DNA of 64,000 nt from an uncultured Clostridia bacterium (GCA_944384705.1 CALWUI010000027.1:62001-126000); one strand, 5' to 3'; shown: positions 20,195 to 30,710, numbered from the stretch's first letter. Numbers and translations: made by a program. The notes: a model not told the origin generated them from the letters alone.

Positions 20195-22273
20195 ATGGCA
20201 AGACAAGTCTCACTTGACTTTACACGTAATATAGGAATTATGGCGCATATTGATGCAGGAAAAACCACTACTACAGAACGAATTCTTTTTTATACCGGTG
20301 TAAACCATAAAATTGGAGAAACTCACGATGGTGCTGCAACAATGGACTGGATGGCTCAAGAACAAGAAAGAGGCATCACCATTACTTCTGCTGCAACGAC
20401 TTGCTTTTGGAATGATCATAGAATTAATATTATCGATACACCGGGGCATGTCGATTTTACTGTTGAAGTGGAACGTTCACTTAGAGTGCTGGATGGTTCA
20501 GTTACAGTTTTATGCGCTAAGGGAGGCGTTGAGCCCCAGTCGGAGACTGTTTGGCGTCAGGCGGATAGATACGGTGTTCCGCGCATGGTTTATGTTAACA
20601 AAATGGACATTATGGGCGCTGACTTTTATAATGTCGTCAAGATGATGAAAGAACGTCTAAAATGCAATGCAGTGCCAATTCAGCTGCCTATCGGTTCTGA
20701 AGACTCATTTAAGGGACTTATTGATTTGGTAGAAATGAAGGCCTATGTTTATTACGACGATTTGGGTAAAGATATCCGTGTTGAAGATATCCCGGATGAT
20801 ATGAAAGAACTCGCTGAGAAATATCATACTGAAATGATAGAACATGTTGCAGAACAAGATGAGGCTCTTTTTGAGAAATATCTTGAGGGAGAAAGCCTTA
20901 CTGAACAAGAAATAAAAGATTGCATTCGAAAATCTACACTTGCAAATGCAATGGTCCCTGTGGTTTGTGGATCATCTTACAGAAACAAGGGCGTTCAAAA
21001 ATTGCTTGATGCTATTGTTGATTATATGCCTGCACCTACAGATGTTCCTGCTATTAAAGGAATAAATCCAAATACAGAACAAGAGGAAGAACGGCACTCT
21101 TCGGATGAAGAACCCTTTTCTGCTTTGGCTTTTAAAATCGCTACGGATCCGTTTGTTGGCAAGTTGTGCTTTTTTAGAGTTTATTCTGGTACGATAAGCG
21201 CTGGCTCTACTGTTTATAATTCTACTAAGGATGGCAATGAGCGCTTAGGCCGTATCTTGCAAATGCATGCAAATCATCGGCAGGATATTGATACAGTTTA
21301 TGCTGGAGATATTGCAGCGGCTGTTGGTCTTAAAAATACAACTACTGGGGATACATTATGTACGGAAAAAGCTCCGATTATATTGGAATCGATGGAATTT
21401 CCGGACCCTGTAATTAGAGTTGCTATAGAACCCAAGACTAAAGCTGGTCAGGAGAAAATGGGTATAGCTTTGGCCAAACTTGCAGAAGAAGACCCAACTT
21501 TTAAGGCTTATACTGATGAGGAAACCGGCCAGACAATTATTGCGGGTATGGGAGAATTACATCTTGAGATTATTGTTGATAGGCTTTTAAGAGAGTTTAA
21601 AGTTGAAGCTAATGTTGGGAAACCACAGGTTGCGTATAAAGAGACTATTCGCCGCAGCGCGGATGTTGATCATAAATATGCAAGACAATCTGGTGGACGT
21701 GGCCAATATGGACATGTAAAAATTAAAATAGAACCTAATCCTACCAAAGGATATGAGTTTGTTAACTCAATTGTTGGAGGAGCTATACCAAAAGAATATA
21801 TTCCGGCAGTGGATCAGGGAATTCGTGGAGCTATGCTATCGGGTGTATTGGCTGGATATAATGTAGTTGATGTTAAGGTTACGCTTTATGATGGGTCGTA
21901 CCATGAGGTGGACTCTTCTGAGATGGCATTTAAAATCGCAGGTTCAATGGCTTTTAAAGAAGCTATGCGCAAGGCTGATCCTGTTTTGTTGGAACCAATT
22001 ATGAAAGTTTGCGTTACTGTGCCGGAGGAATATATGGGCGACGTGATTGGAGACATAAATTCGCGACGCGGGATGATTTTGGGTATGGAAGCAGTTTCTG
22101 GTGCTCAGAGGATTAATGCTAATGTGCCACTTTCTGAAATGTTTGGCTACGCTACAGATATGCGCTCTAAAACTCAAGGAAGAGGCCAGTATACTATGGA
22201 ACCTAGCCACTATGCTGAAGTTCCTAAATCGGTTTCGGATAAAATTATTGCTGATAGAACAAAATCTAGTTAG
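20195..22273 (+). CDS. fusA: translation elongation factor G
   Basis: A 692-residue EF-G that drives ribosomal translocation with GTP. The G motifs are intact: [31 protein letters not shown]. The C-terminal domains include [14 protein letters not shown] (domain IV) and RRGMILGME (domain V). The ATG at 20195 is preferred to the GTG at 20186 because the GAAAGGAGAGG site sits upstream at the right distance. Confidence 0.97.
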   Translation: MARQVSLDFTRNIGIMAHIDAGKTTTTERILFYTGVNHKIGETHDGAATMDWMAQEQERGITITSAATTCFWNDHRINIIDTPGHVDFTVEVERSLRVLDGSVTVLCAKGGVEPQSETVWRQADRYGVPRMVYVNKMDIMGADFYNVVKMMKERLKCNAVPIQLPIGSEDSFKGLIDLVEMKAYVYYDDLGKDIRVEDIPDDMKELAEKYHTEMIEHVAEQDEALFEKYLEGESLTEQEIKDCIRKSTLANAMVPVVCGSSYRNKGVQKLLDAIVDYMPAPTDVPAIKGINPNTEQEEERHSSDEEPFSALAFKIATDPFVGKLCFFRVYSGTISAGSTVYNSTKDGNERLGRILQMHANHRQDIDTVYAGDIAAAVGLKNTTTGDTLCTEKAPIILESMEFPDPVIRVAIEPKTKAGQEKMGIALAKLAEEDPTFKAYTDEETGQTIIAGMGELHLEIIVDRLLREFKVEANVGKPQVAYKETIRRSADVDHKYARQSGGRGQYGHVKIKIEPNPTKGYEFVNSIVGGAIPKEYIPAVDQGIRGAMLSGVLAGYNVVDVKVTLYDGSYHEVDSSEMAFKIAGSMAFKEAMRKADPVLLEPIMKVCVTVPEEYMGDVIGDINSRRGMILGMEAVSGAQRINANVPLSEMFGYATDMRSKTQGRGQYTMEPSHYAEVPKSVSDKIIADRTKSS

Positions 22274-22382
22274 TTTTATTTTATATCTATTGATTTTTAA
22301 AATTAAAACTGCTAAAATGTAGACATTGGTAAAATTTTTATTATTATTTTTATACTTTTATATATCAAAAGGAGGAAATCCA

Positions 22383-23585
22383 ATGGCAAAAGCTAAATTT
22401 GAAAGAAATAAGCCTCATGTAAACATTGGAACTATTGGTCACGTTGACCATGGAAAAACAACATTGACTGCAGCTATCACTAAAGTCTTGAATTTGGATG
22501 GAGCAGCAGAATTCGTAGATTATGCTAATATCGATAAGGCTCCAGAAGAAAGAGAACGTGGAATTACAATTAATACGGCTCATGTTGAATATGAAACCGC
22601 AACTAGGCACTACGCTCATGTTGACTGCCCTGGCCATGCTGATTACGTTAAAAACATGATTACCGGTGCGGCTCAGATGGATGGTGCTATTTTAGTTGTT
22701 TCGGCTGCTGATGGCCCTATGCCTCAGACGAGAGAGCACATTTTGCTTTCTCGCCAGGTTGGTGTGCCTTATATTGTTGTATTTATGAATAAGGTCGATC
22801 AAGTTGATGACGAAGAATTATTAGACTTGGTTGAGATGGAAATCCGTGATTTGCTGAATGAGTATGAATTCCCGGGAGATGAAACTCCTATTATTAAGGG
22901 TTCTGCTTTGCGTGCACTCGAGTCTACTTCTAAGGACCCGAATGCTGAAGAGTATAAGTGTATCCATGAGCTTATGGATGCTGTGGATAAGTTTATTCCT
23001 ACTCCGGAGCGTAAGTCGGACCAGCCATTTTTGATGCCTGTTGAGGATGTATTTACTATTACTGGTCGAGGAACTGTTGCTACGGGTAGAGTTGAACGCG
23101 GCCAGCTAAAAACAGGTGAGGAAGTTGAATTGGTTGGATTGACTGATGACCGTAAAAAAACTGTTGTTACTGGTATTGAAATGTTTAGAAAAATTCTTGA
23201 TTACGCTGAGGCTGGAGATAATATTGGAGTTCTGCTTCGTGGTATTCAGCGCGATGAGATTCAACGTGGTCAGGTTTTGGCTAAACCAGGAACAATCCAT
23301 CCGCACACTAAGTTTAGAGGTCAGGTATATGTTCTAACAAAAGAAGAAGGTGGACGCCATACTCCTTTCTTTAACAATTATCGTCCGCAATTCTATTTTA
23401 GAACTACTGATGTTACTGGGATAATTAAATTGCCTGAGGGGACTGAAATGTGTATGCCTGGCGATAATGTGGTTATGGATGTTGAGTTGATTACACCTAT
23501 CGCTATTGAAGAAGGACTTCGTTTCGCTATCCGCGAAGGTGGCCGGACTGTTGGTTCTGGAGTGGTTACCGCTATTAGTGAATAG
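22383..23585 (+). CDS. tuf: translation elongation factor Tu
   Basis: A 400-residue EF-Tu with [30 protein letters not shown] and NKVDQVDD, then the two beta-barrel domains. It starts at the ATG at 22383 behind AAAAGGAGGAAAT. It delivers aminoacyl-tRNA to the ribosome. It is last in the operon, with a strong terminator downstream. Confidence 0.98.
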   Translation: MAKAKFERNKPHVNIGTIGHVDHGKTTLTAAITKVLNLDGAAEFVDYANIDKAPEERERGITINTAHVEYETATRHYAHVDCPGHADYVKNMITGAAQMDGAILVVSAADGPMPQTREHILLSRQVGVPYIVVFMNKVDQVDDEELLDLVEMEIRDLLNEYEFPGDETPIIKGSALRALESTSKDPNAEEYKCIHELMDAVDKFIPTPERKSDQPFLMPVEDVFTITGRGTVATGRVERGQLKTGEEVELVGLTDDRKKTVVTGIEMFRKILDYAEAGDNIGVLLRGIQRDEIQRGQVLAKPGTIHPHTKFRGQVYVLTKEEGGRHTPFFNNYRPQFYFRTTDVTGIIKLPEGTEMCMPGDNVVMDVELITPIAIEEGLRFAIREGGRTVGSGVVTAISE

Positions 23586-23626
23586 TTAGCCATTTTATTA
23601 TTGGTATGCTGCGACTGCGAGCGCCC

Positions 23627-23671
23627 CCGCCGAACTATCTAGAAATGAGATAGTTCGGCGGATTTTTATTT
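23627..23671 (+). terminator. strong terminator after tuf
   Basis: A 14-bp perfect stem (arms 23627-23640 and 23648-23661) with a 7-base loop, then ATTTTTATTTAT. Confidence 0.92.
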
Positions 23672-23805
23672 ATAAAAATCTACGTGGTTAAAACCATGTA
23701 GGGACGCTTGATTGTAGAATATTATAAAATAGTGCATAAAAACAAGATAAATATTTTAGTATTTTTGTTATTAAGGTAGAAATTTGAAATTATGGAAGAA
23801 TTCCC

Positions 23806-23834
23806 TTGATATATATTAATTTAGGTGATAAAAT
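23806..23834 (+). promoter_or_regulatory. sigma-A-like promoter of the M23 hydrolase gene
   Basis: TTGATA (23806-23811) and TAAAAT (23829-23834) with 17-base spacing. With the tuf terminator this accounts for the 306-base gap, and no gene is seen there. Confidence 0.65.
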
Positions 23835-23891
23835 AGTTACATGTTTGTAATAGATATTTCTAATTTGAAATAAATATGGAGGGAATAAATC

Positions 23892-25031
23892 TTGAAAACT
23901 TGCTTAAAAGTTGTATCTGGTATTATGGTAGCGTCTTTTCTAGTCACTGCAACTGATTTTAGAAAATATAATGTAATTTCAGCAGAAGATGAAGTTTCTT
24001 CAGTGAATAACCAGATAAGTGAGCTTGAACAGCAGCAAAAAAATTTAAATTCTGAATTAGCAAATTTGAAAAATAATTTAAATGATAAACGAGCATATAG
24101 GTCAAGTCTTTTAGAACAATTAGGTTCTTTGCAGAGTCAAATAAGCTTGCTAGAGCAAAAAATAGATCTTATTAATAGAGAAGTTTTAGAAAAAGAAGCT
24201 CAAATTTCTACAATTAAGCAGAGTATGGATGTTAATATGGCAACTCTTAGAGAAAGACTCAAAGCTATATATAAGGCTGGAGATGTTCCGGAACTTGCAA
24301 TATTTTTGAACGTTAAGGATTTTGACGACCTTTTGGATAAGGCCAATATAATACAAAAGCTTAGTAAGTATGATGCAGAACTTATAGATGGCTTAAAAAC
24401 AAGTATATCAAAAATTAAAGAAGAAGAAGAAATTATAGAAAAAAACAAAAGTGAAATAGAATCTTCTAAATTAAGTTTAGACAATAAACGAAATGAATTG
24501 CAAAATTTGCAGCAAGAAAATGATCGTGTAATTCGAGAATTGCAAAGTCAGGAATCTAACTTAAAGGCAAAGATAAATTCAAATGAAGCACGAAAAAGAA
24601 GTTTACAGGATAAAATATCTAGGCAAGGAACAGGTAGAATAGGAGATTACAAAAAAGGCCGATATATTTGGCCGGTTCCAGGACATGGAAGGATTTCTTC
24701 TGGCTGGGGAGATGGCAGAAGACATAACGGAATAGATATTCCGGCACCGAAAGGAACTAAAGTTGTAGCAGCTGCTGATGGTGTTGTAGTAGGAATTAAT
24801 GCTTCCAATCGGTGGGGATCTGGCTGGGGATACTATGTAAAAATTAGTCATGGCGGTGGCTATGAGACTATGTATGCTCATTTAAGTAAAATTAATGTAT
24901 CTCAAGGCCAACAAGTAAGAGCAGGTGAAATTGTTGGCGAAATCGGAAGCACCGGGCGGTCTACAGGAAACCATTTGCATTTTGGAACCTCTAAAAATGG
25001 AAAATGGTATAATCCTAAAACAGAAGTTTAA
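23892..25031 (+). CDS. secreted murein hydrolase, coiled coil plus M23/LytM peptidase
   Basis: A 379-residue protein with an N-terminal signal segment, a long coiled coil (about 35-240, rich in Glu, Gln, Lys and Leu), and a C-terminal M23 peptidase domain with zinc ligands in HNGIDIP and HLHFG. The layout is that of EnvC/CwlO-like peptidoglycan hydrolases or their activators, which act in the wall at division or growth. It starts at a TTG behind ATGGAGGG. It stands alone, between the tuf terminator and another terminator. Confidence 0.88.
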   Translation: MKTCLKVVSGIMVASFLVTATDFRKYNVISAEDEVSSVNNQISELEQQQKNLNSELANLKNNLNDKRAYRSSLLEQLGSLQSQISLLEQKIDLINREVLEKEAQISTIKQSMDVNMATLRERLKAIYKAGDVPELAIFLNVKDFDDLLDKANIIQKLSKYDAELIDGLKTSISKIKEEEEIIEKNKSEIESSKLSLDNKRNELQNLQQENDRVIRELQSQESNLKAKINSNEARKRSLQDKISRQGTGRIGDYKKGRYIWPVPGHGRISSGWGDGRRHNGIDIPAPKGTKVVAAADGVVVGINASNRWGSGWGYYVKISHGGGYETMYAHLSKINVSQGQQVRAGEIVGEIGSTGRSTGNHLHFGTSKNGKWYNPKTEV

Positions 25032-25094
25032 AATTGTAATCACAAGTATTTTTCGTTAAAAGTTGAACAAGATATATAAAGAAAATTTAATTAT

Positions 25095-25136
25095 AAACCC
25101 TAACTGTCTTATTATGACATAAGGGTTTATTTTTAT
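25095..25136 (+). terminator. terminator after the M23 hydrolase gene
   Basis: AAACCCT pairs with AGGGTTT and the inner TGTC with GACA, followed by ATTTTTAT. Confidence 0.75.
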
Positions 25137-25176
25137 CTTGCTTTATTTTTTAGTTTATAAAGAGGTTGCTTTTTCT

Positions 25177-25980
25177 ATGTTGAATAAAAAGAATTATTTA
25201 AAATATTATAAAAGAATCTATTTAAAAGGCAAAAGTACACGGATAAAAAAGAAATTTATTTTTTTGTTTATATTTGTTATATTTACTTCAGTATCTGTCT
25301 TGCTAGCTTTTTTTATTAATACTGAAGAGATGTATACAATGGACTTGAATGAAACGGATAGTGTTGTTAATCAAGCGGTTAGCGTAAAAAAGAAAAAGTT
25401 AAGAACAGACTTTACAAACTGGAACAGATCTTGTGATTGGAATTTGATTTTAGTTAATAATGTAAACGAAGTACCTGATTATTTTTTGCCGAACCTTAAA
25501 CAGTATGGAGATGTTGAAGTGGATGAGAGAATTTTTTCTTCGCTGAGCGAAATGATACAAGAATCGGCTAAGAATGGAGTTAAATTATGGGTATCTTCAG
25601 GTTACAGAAGCAAAGAACGGCAAAAACAGCTGTTCGACAGGGACTTTTCAGAAAATTTAAAACAAAATATGAATAAAGAAGATGCATATAATTTATCGTT
25701 AAAAAATATATCTCTACCAGGAAAAAATGAACATAATACTGGCCTTGCAATAGATTTTAACGCTGCAGGAGAGGAATTTTGTTCGACCAAAGAGTATGAG
25801 TGGCTTATAGAAAATAGTGCTAACTATGGCTATATTTTAAGATATCCCAAGGATAAAGAACAAGTAACAGGTAGAGTTTTTGAACCTGCCCATTTTAGAT
25901 ACGTTGGAGAAGAAGCAGCTAAAATAATAAAAATACAGAAGCTGTGTTTAGAAGAATATATTTCAAGCTTGATGAAGTGA
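25177..25980 (+). CDS. VanY-type D,D-carboxypeptidase (M15B)
   Basis: A 267-residue protein with a basic N-terminus and one transmembrane anchor (about 27-50). The M15 zinc peptidase domain has SSGYRS, the metal motif EHNTGLAIDF (H and D) and PAHFRYVG (H). It trims the terminal D-Ala of peptidoglycan stem peptides outside the membrane. The start ATG at 25177 follows AAAGAGG. An upstream in-frame extension to 25138 overlaps the terminator. No vancomycin-resistance genes are nearby, so a housekeeping wall role is likely. Confidence 0.88.
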   Translation: MLNKKNYLKYYKRIYLKGKSTRIKKKFIFLFIFVIFTSVSVLLAFFINTEEMYTMDLNETDSVVNQAVSVKKKKLRTDFTNWNRSCDWNLILVNNVNEVPDYFLPNLKQYGDVEVDERIFSSLSEMIQESAKNGVKLWVSSGYRSKERQKQLFDRDFSENLKQNMNKEDAYNLSLKNISLPGKNEHNTGLAIDFNAAGEEFCSTKEYEWLIENSANYGYILRYPKDKEQVTGRVFEPAHFRYVGEEAAKIIKIQKLCLEEYISSLMK

Positions 25981-26009
25981 ATTTTTGAGATAATAAATTT
26001 GTATTAGAT

Positions 26010-26037
26010 TTGATAAAATTTGAATTTTTGTTATAAT
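26010..26037 (+). promoter_or_regulatory. sigma-A promoter of gltX-glnS
   Basis: TTGATA (26010-26015) and TATAAT (26032-26037) with 16-base spacing. There is no room for a T-box leader before gltX. Confidence 0.65.
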
Positions 26038-26078
26038 TATTTTATTATGCTAAAATTAAGTTATTAAGGATGACAATA

Positions 26079-27539
26079 ATGTTAAAAGTAAGAACAAGAT
26101 ATGCACCAAGCCCTACAGGATTTATGCATGTAGGAAATTTGAGAACAGCCTTGTATGAGTATCTAATTGCTAAATCTAATAATGGAGATTTTATTTTAAG
26201 AATAGAGGATACCGACAGAGAAAGGCTTGTTCCGGGAGCTGTTGATGTAATATATGAAACACTAAAAGAAGTTGGCCTAAAATATGATGAGGGCCCTAAT
26301 ATTGGTGGAAAGTATGGCCCTTATGTGCAGAGTGAAAGAAAAAATCTGTATAAACAAATGGCAGAACAACTTGTAAAAGAAGGCAAGGCTTATTATTGTT
26401 TTTGCACAAAAGAACGACTTGATAATTTACATAACCAACAAAATAGCAAAGGCGAAACTTTTGGTGGTTACGACAGGCATTGTAGGAATTTGACTCCAGA
26501 AGAGATAGAAAAACTTTTAACAGAAAAAACTCCACATGTTATTAGACAAAAAGTTCCAACAGAAGGTTTTACCACGTTCGAAGATGCAGTTTATGGCACA
26601 ATAACTGTTAAAAATAGTGAGATTGAAGATCAAATTTTGATAAAAACAGATGGATATCCCACATATAACTTTGCAAATGTTGTAGATGATAACGCTATGC
26701 GAATTACTCATGTTGTTCGTGGAAGTGAGTATTTATCTTCTACGCCTAAATATGATCTTTTGTATGAGGCATTTGGATGGCAAAAACCAACATATATTCA
26801 TTTACCGTTAATTGTTGGGAAAAATCCGGATGGAACGGTTTCGAAACTCTCCAAAAGACACGGCGCAACCGGTTTTGGAGATCTGGTTCAGCTTGGATAT
26901 TTGCCGCAGGCGATTATAAATTATATTGCACTTTTGGGTTGGAGCCCTAATGATAATAAAGAAATTTTCAGTTTAGAAGAGTTAGTAGAGGCTTTTTCGA
27001 TAGATAGAATCTGTAAATCTCCGGCTATTTTTGACTACGATAAACTAAACTGGTTTAATTCAGAATATATTAAGGCTATGTCACTTGAAAAATTTAAAGA
27101 ACTTGCAATGCCATATTTTAAATATGTTATAAAAAAAGATTTAAATTGGACTAAATTAGCAGAAATACTGCAGAGAAGACTTGTAACCTTAAAACAAATT
27201 CCAGAAATGATAACATTCTTTTCTGAGTTACCGGATTATGATAAAGAATTATTCATAAATAAAAAAAGTAAAACAACATTAGAAAGTTCAAAACAGACTC
27301 TAATGGCTGCAATTAGTAAATTGTCTGAATTAAAGGAGTGGAATCATGACTCGATACATGATTGCTTAGTTGAATTGGCCGAGAGAATGAAAGTTAAAAA
27401 TGGAACTGTTATGTGGCCAGTAAGAATTGCTGTTTCTGGCATGTTGGTTACACCAGGAGGAGCAATAGAAATTCTTGAAATATTGGGTAAATCCGAATCA
27501 TTAAGAAGAATTAATTTGGGTCTTGAAAAATTATCATAA
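26079..27539 (+). CDS. gltX: glutamyl-tRNA synthetase
   Basis: A 486-residue class I synthetase that charges tRNA-Glu. The first signature (HIGH) reads HVGN in APSPTGFMHVGNLRTALY, and the second (KMSKS) reads KLSKRHG. I chose the ATG at 26079 because TTAAGGATGA lies just upstream. The ATG at 26070 is within that site. glnS follows in the same operon, so Glu and Gln charging genes are co-transcribed. Confidence 0.96.
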   Translation: MLKVRTRYAPSPTGFMHVGNLRTALYEYLIAKSNNGDFILRIEDTDRERLVPGAVDVIYETLKEVGLKYDEGPNIGGKYGPYVQSERKNLYKQMAEQLVKEGKAYYCFCTKERLDNLHNQQNSKGETFGGYDRHCRNLTPEEIEKLLTEKTPHVIRQKVPTEGFTTFEDAVYGTITVKNSEIEDQILIKTDGYPTYNFANVVDDNAMRITHVVRGSEYLSSTPKYDLLYEAFGWQKPTYIHLPLIVGKNPDGTVSKLSKRHGATGFGDLVQLGYLPQAIINYIALLGWSPNDNKEIFSLEELVEAFSIDRICKSPAIFDYDKLNWFNSEYIKAMSLEKFKELAMPYFKYVIKKDLNWTKLAEILQRRLVTLKQIPEMITFFSELPDYDKELFINKKSKTTLESSKQTLMAAISKLSELKEWNHDSIHDCLVELAERMKVKNGTVMWPVRIAVSGMLVTPGGAIEILEILGKSESLRRINLGLEKLS

Positions 27540-27552
27540 TAAAAAAGGAGTT

Positions 27553-27591
27553 ATGGCGACAAAAATTTTTGTGCGCTGTGTAAAGCTATGA
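27553..27591 (+). CDS. possible 12-residue leader ORF overlapping the glnS start
   Basis: ATG at 27553 opens [12 protein letters not shown] with TGA at 27589-27591, overlapping the glnS ATG (27588-27590). AAGGAG stands two bases before this ATG and is the only ribosome-binding-like sequence before glnS. It may feed ribosomes to glnS by termination-reinitiation. Confidence 0.35.
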   Translation: MATKIFVRCVKL

Positions 27592-29288
27592 GTGAAGAAA
27601 AGAATATGAATTCTATGATAGAGCAAGAAGAAAATAATAATTTTATTAAGGATATAATCAAAGAAGAGATTAAATCAGGAGGAAGATGCGAAGGGAAGAA
27701 AGTCCATACAAGATTTCCGCCGGAACCTAATGGATATCTTCATATTGGTCATGCAAAGGCTATTTGTATTGATTTTGGCTTAGCCGAAAGATTTAATGGG
27801 TTATGTAACCTACGAATGGACGATACAAATCCGACAAAAGAAGAAGAAGAATATGTTGACGCAATAAAAGAGGATATAAAATGGCTCGGGTTTGATTGGG
27901 ACGATAGATTTTATTTTGCTTCGGATTATTTTGAGGATATGTACAATTTTGCTTGCGAGCTTATAAACAAAGGGTTGGCGTATGTTTGTGAACTAACTCA
28001 AGAAGAAGTAAAAGCTAATAGGGGAGATCTTTCTACACCAGCTGTAAGCCCTTTTAGAGACAGGCCAATTGAAGAAAGTTTGGATTTGTTTAAAAGAATG
28101 CGTGCCGGAGAGTTTGAAGATGGTAAAATGACGCTGAGAGCAAAAATAGACCTATCTTCTGGCAACTTTAATATGAGAGACCCGGTAATTTATAGGATAA
28201 ACCATGCACATCACCATAGAACTGGCGATAAATGGTGTATTTACCCTATGTATGACTATGCTCACCCGATTGAAGATGCTCTGGAGGGGATTACACATTC
28301 TCTTTGCTCTTTGGAGTTTGAAGATCACCGTCCGCTTTATGAATGGGTTATCAATAATATAAGTGTAGAAGCAAAACCTAGACAAATTGAGTTTGCACGA
28401 CTTGGAATAAATTATACGGTAATGAGTAAAAGAAAATTGCGTAATTTGGTTGAAAACGGTATAGTTAGTGGCTGGGATGATCCGAGAATGCCAACTTTAT
28501 CTGGACTTAGAAGGCGAGGCTATACTCCTAATTCGATAAGAAATTTTTGCGAGAGGATCGGAGTTTCTAAAGTTAACAGTATAGTGGATTACAGCTTTTT
28601 GGAGCATTGCCTGAGAGAAGATTTAAATCAGAACGCTAAGCGGATTATGGCTGTTTTGCGACCGATAAAGCTGATTATTACAAATTATTCTGAAGATAAG
28701 ATAGAGAAATTTAAAATCGAAAATAATCCTAATCGACCTGATGATGGTGTACGCGAAATTACATTCTCGAGAGAATTATTTATAGAAAAAGATGACTTTA
28801 TGCAAGACCCAGTTAAAGGTTACTTTAGGCTTTTTCCTGGTAACGAAGTTCGTCTTAAAGGAACTTATGTTGTTAAATGTACTGGTTGCAATTTGGATGC
28901 AAATGGAGCAGTGCGAGAAGTCTATGCAGAATATGACCCGCTTACCAGAGGCGGCAACACTCCTGATGGAAGAAAGGTTAAAGGGACTATTCATTGGGTA
29001 GACGCAAAAAATGCTATTGATGCAGAAGTTCGACTCTATAATGAATTATTTACTGTGGCTGATCCGGAAGGCGGTGACAAAAATTTTATAGATTTTATAA
29101 ATCCAAACTCTTTAGAAATTTTGTCTAACTGCAAGGTAGAAAATAGTCTCGCAGAGGTAACTGCGCCATCTAATTTTCAATTTATGAGATTAGGATATTT
29201 TTGCGTTGATAATGTAGATAGTAAACCCGGGAAATTAGTTTTTAATCGTTCGGTTTCATTAAAAGACGGTTTTAAGAATAAGAAGTGA
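27588..29288 (+). CDS. glnS: glutaminyl-tRNA synthetase
   Basis: A 566-residue GlnRS. It has [17 protein letters not shown] (HIGH motif), MDDTNP, and VMSKRKL (KMSKS motif), followed by the two C-terminal anticodon-binding beta barrels. An N-terminal stretch of about 20 residues rich in Glu and Asn precedes the usual start region. The ATG at 27588 has no ribosome binding site of its own and may be reached by coupling from the 12-codon frame that overlaps it. With GlnRS present, tRNA-Gln can be charged directly. Confidence 0.96.
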   Translation: MSEEKNMNSMIEQEENNNFIKDIIKEEIKSGGRCEGKKVHTRFPPEPNGYLHIGHAKAICIDFGLAERFNGLCNLRMDDTNPTKEEEEYVDAIKEDIKWLGFDWDDRFYFASDYFEDMYNFACELINKGLAYVCELTQEEVKANRGDLSTPAVSPFRDRPIEESLDLFKRMRAGEFEDGKMTLRAKIDLSSGNFNMRDPVIYRINHAHHHRTGDKWCIYPMYDYAHPIEDALEGITHSLCSLEFEDHRPLYEWVINNISVEAKPRQIEFARLGINYTVMSKRKLRNLVENGIVSGWDDPRMPTLSGLRRRGYTPNSIRNFCERIGVSKVNSIVDYSFLEHCLREDLNQNAKRIMAVLRPIKLIITNYSEDKIEKFKIENNPNRPDDGVREITFSRELFIEKDDFMQDPVKGYFRLFPGNEVRLKGTYVVKCTGCNLDANGAVREVYAEYDPLTRGGNTPDGRKVKGTIHWVDAKNAIDAEVRLYNELFTVADPEGGDKNFIDFINPNSLEILSNCKVENSLAEVTAPSNFQFMRLGYFCVDNVDSKPGKLVFNRSVSLKDGFKNKK

Positions 29289-29317
29289 TAGTAGTTTAGA
29301 GTGGGAGTGTAAAAATT

Positions 29318-29830
29318 TTGAAAAGAAAAATTATCTCAGCTGTTTTATTGATATCAGTGCTTCTTCCAAGTTTTAGAGCGCAGGCACTGTTTTTTTCAAA
29401 AAGTGATAAACATAGTAACACAAAAACTAACGAGGTAGTTGCAGAAGACCTTATTAATTCAACAAAAAATTTAATAATGGAGAATGGAACAATAAGTAAA
29501 GCTTTTTATGAATTAATTCATAAAGAAGTAAATAAAACCATTGGAGCTGAAATTGAAAATTTAAAAGCAGAGTTTAAGTCTTTAAAAGAAGTTAACGAAA
29601 AATTTTACGGCGTATTTTTATGCATAGGAATTTTAATCGGGATAGCTTTTGCCGGACCGGCTTGGCAACTTTTGGATGTAGCAACTAGACAAATTAGTCT
29701 ATGGTCAGCAGGGGTTTTTGGCATAGAGCAATTGAATAGACGAGTAGGAAGGCTAGAAAACAGCCACAGTTTTTTAGAATCGCGTATTGATGGTTTGAGT
29801 AATTTAGTTAACAGACTAAAAAATAAATAA
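29318..29830 (+). CDS. small secreted or membrane protein with coiled coil
   Basis: A 170-residue protein I do not recognise. It has a signal-like N-terminus ending at about residue 24 (Ala-Gln-Ala), a polar helical stretch, a hydrophobic segment at about 97-118, and a C-terminal helix with heptad-like spacing (LNRRVGRLENSHSFLESRI). It begins at a TTG behind GGGAGTG, 29 bases after glnS, so it may be the last gene of that operon. A terminator follows. Confidence 0.6.
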   Translation: MKRKIISAVLLISVLLPSFRAQALFFSKSDKHSNTKTNEVVAEDLINSTKNLIMENGTISKAFYELIHKEVNKTIGAEIENLKAEFKSLKEVNEKFYGVFLCIGILIGIAFAGPAWQLLDVATRQISLWSAGVFGIEQLNRRVGRLENSHSFLESRIDGLSNLVNRLKNK

Positions 29831-29851
29831 AACAATAGTAAAAAAAGAAAT

Positions 29852-29897
29852 CCCCTTTTTGTTAAGAAGTTTAACGACAAAAAGGGGAGAGTTTTTA
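29852..29897. terminator. bidirectional terminator
   Basis: CCCCTTTTTGTTAA pairs with the complementary arm ending AAAAAGGGG at 29887, then GAGAGTTTTTATT. It lies between convergent genes and has T or A tracts on both sides. Confidence 0.8.
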
Positions 29898-29900
29898 TTC

Positions 29901-30206
29901 TTATTTAGAAAAAATATAATAATCTAAAAGTTTATAAAGCCTAGATTTGGCCTTTTTTATGTGCCTAGATACGGTAGACTTACCTATTCCAAGGCGAAAC
30001 GCAATTTCTGTGACGGTCAAATTTTTGTAGTAACGCATTATGATGCACTGTTGCTGACGATGTGTAAGTTCGCCTGAAATAATCTTGGATAAAATATTCA
30101 GCAATTTTTTGTATTCTTTTTCATTAGTTATTTGTAGACTTTGACTATATTCTATCATGCCGGCGAGTGATTCGGTAAACTCATTTAAAGATAATTTTGT
30201 ACTCAT
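29901..30206 (-). CDS. sigma-70 region-4-like protein (phage late activator type)
   Basis: A 101-residue protein. The C-terminal 55 residues form a sigma region 4 helix-turn-helix (LTHRQQQCIIMRYY, LTVTEIAFRLGIGKSTVSRHIKKAKSRL). No region 2 is present, so it is not a full sigma factor. Xpf of the PBSX defective prophage, which switches on the late genes, has a comparable form. It is translated after the 68-residue gene with a one-base stop/start overlap (TAATG). It may activate the morphogenesis operon at 41.7 kb, which is inference from analogy. Confidence 0.75.
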   Translation of the reverse strand: MSTKLSLNEFTESLAGMIEYSQSLQITNEKEYKKLLNILSKIISGELTHRQQQCIIMRYYKNLTVTEIAFRLGIGKSTVSRHIKKAKSRLYKLLDYYIFSK

Positions 30207-30412
30207 TATATATCTCTTCTTTCACAAAGTTTTAAATATTCACTGGTGTGTTTTAAATCAAGACAAATTGAGTAGAGTATAGAGATTCTTCTTTTAACCT
30301 CTCTTTTGTTTAACTCATTAATATCCTTTAGCTGAAGTTTAAGATTTTTTACATATTTTGAGACGTTTTTATACTGCAAAAAATATTGAGCATATAACTG
30401 TTTGTATTTCAT
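30206..30412 (-). CDS. small helical protein of the control island
   Basis: A 68-residue, Lys- and Tyr-rich protein that I do not recognise, predicted helical throughout. The start has a strong site (AAAAGGAGGTCAAC). Its stop overlaps the start of the sigma-like gene, so the two are co-translated from a promoter that carries the operator at 30430-30444. Confidence 0.6.
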   Translation of the reverse strand: MKYKQLYAQYFLQYKNVSKYVKNLKLQLKDINELNKREVKRRISILYSICLDLKHTSEYLKLCERRDI

Positions 30413-30429
30413 GTTGACCTCCTTTTATT

Positions 30430-30444
30430 TACACTAATTGTGTA
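30430..30444. promoter_or_regulatory. operator-like palindrome at the leftward promoter
   Basis: TACACTAATTGTGTA, with 5-bp arms TACAC/GTGTA. It matches the arms of the palindrome at 30650-30664. On the minus strand it overlaps a plausible -10 region (TTTAATACAC), so a bound repressor would silence the small-protein/sigma-like pair. Confidence 0.55.
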
Positions 30445-30644
30445 TTAAATGGCAAAAATATACAACAAGAAAAGCATTATTGATTCTCAAAATGAATACG
30501 GCTCAAAATAAAAAATACAGGTGTTAATAAATAGATATTAGCATTTAATAACTAAAATGTCAATGTTAAAACAGAATTTTTAATCATTATTTTTAAAATT
30601 TTGATGTAGAAAATAAGATTAAAATAATGTGAAAAATTAATAAT

Positions 30645-30673
30645 TTGCATACACAAAATGTGTGTGGTATAAT
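30645..30673 (+). promoter_or_regulatory. promoter of the XRE gene with operator in its spacer
   Basis: TTGCAT (30645-30650) and TATAAT (30668-30673) are 17 bases apart. The spacer begins with ACACAAAATGTGT, a palindrome with ACACA/TGTGT arms. A repressor bound there would block its own transcription. The 298-base gap 30413-30710 is otherwise AT-rich and empty. Confidence 0.65.
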
Positions 30674-30710
30674 TTATTTGATTTGAAATGTTAATGAGGT
30701 GTTTTGGCAG

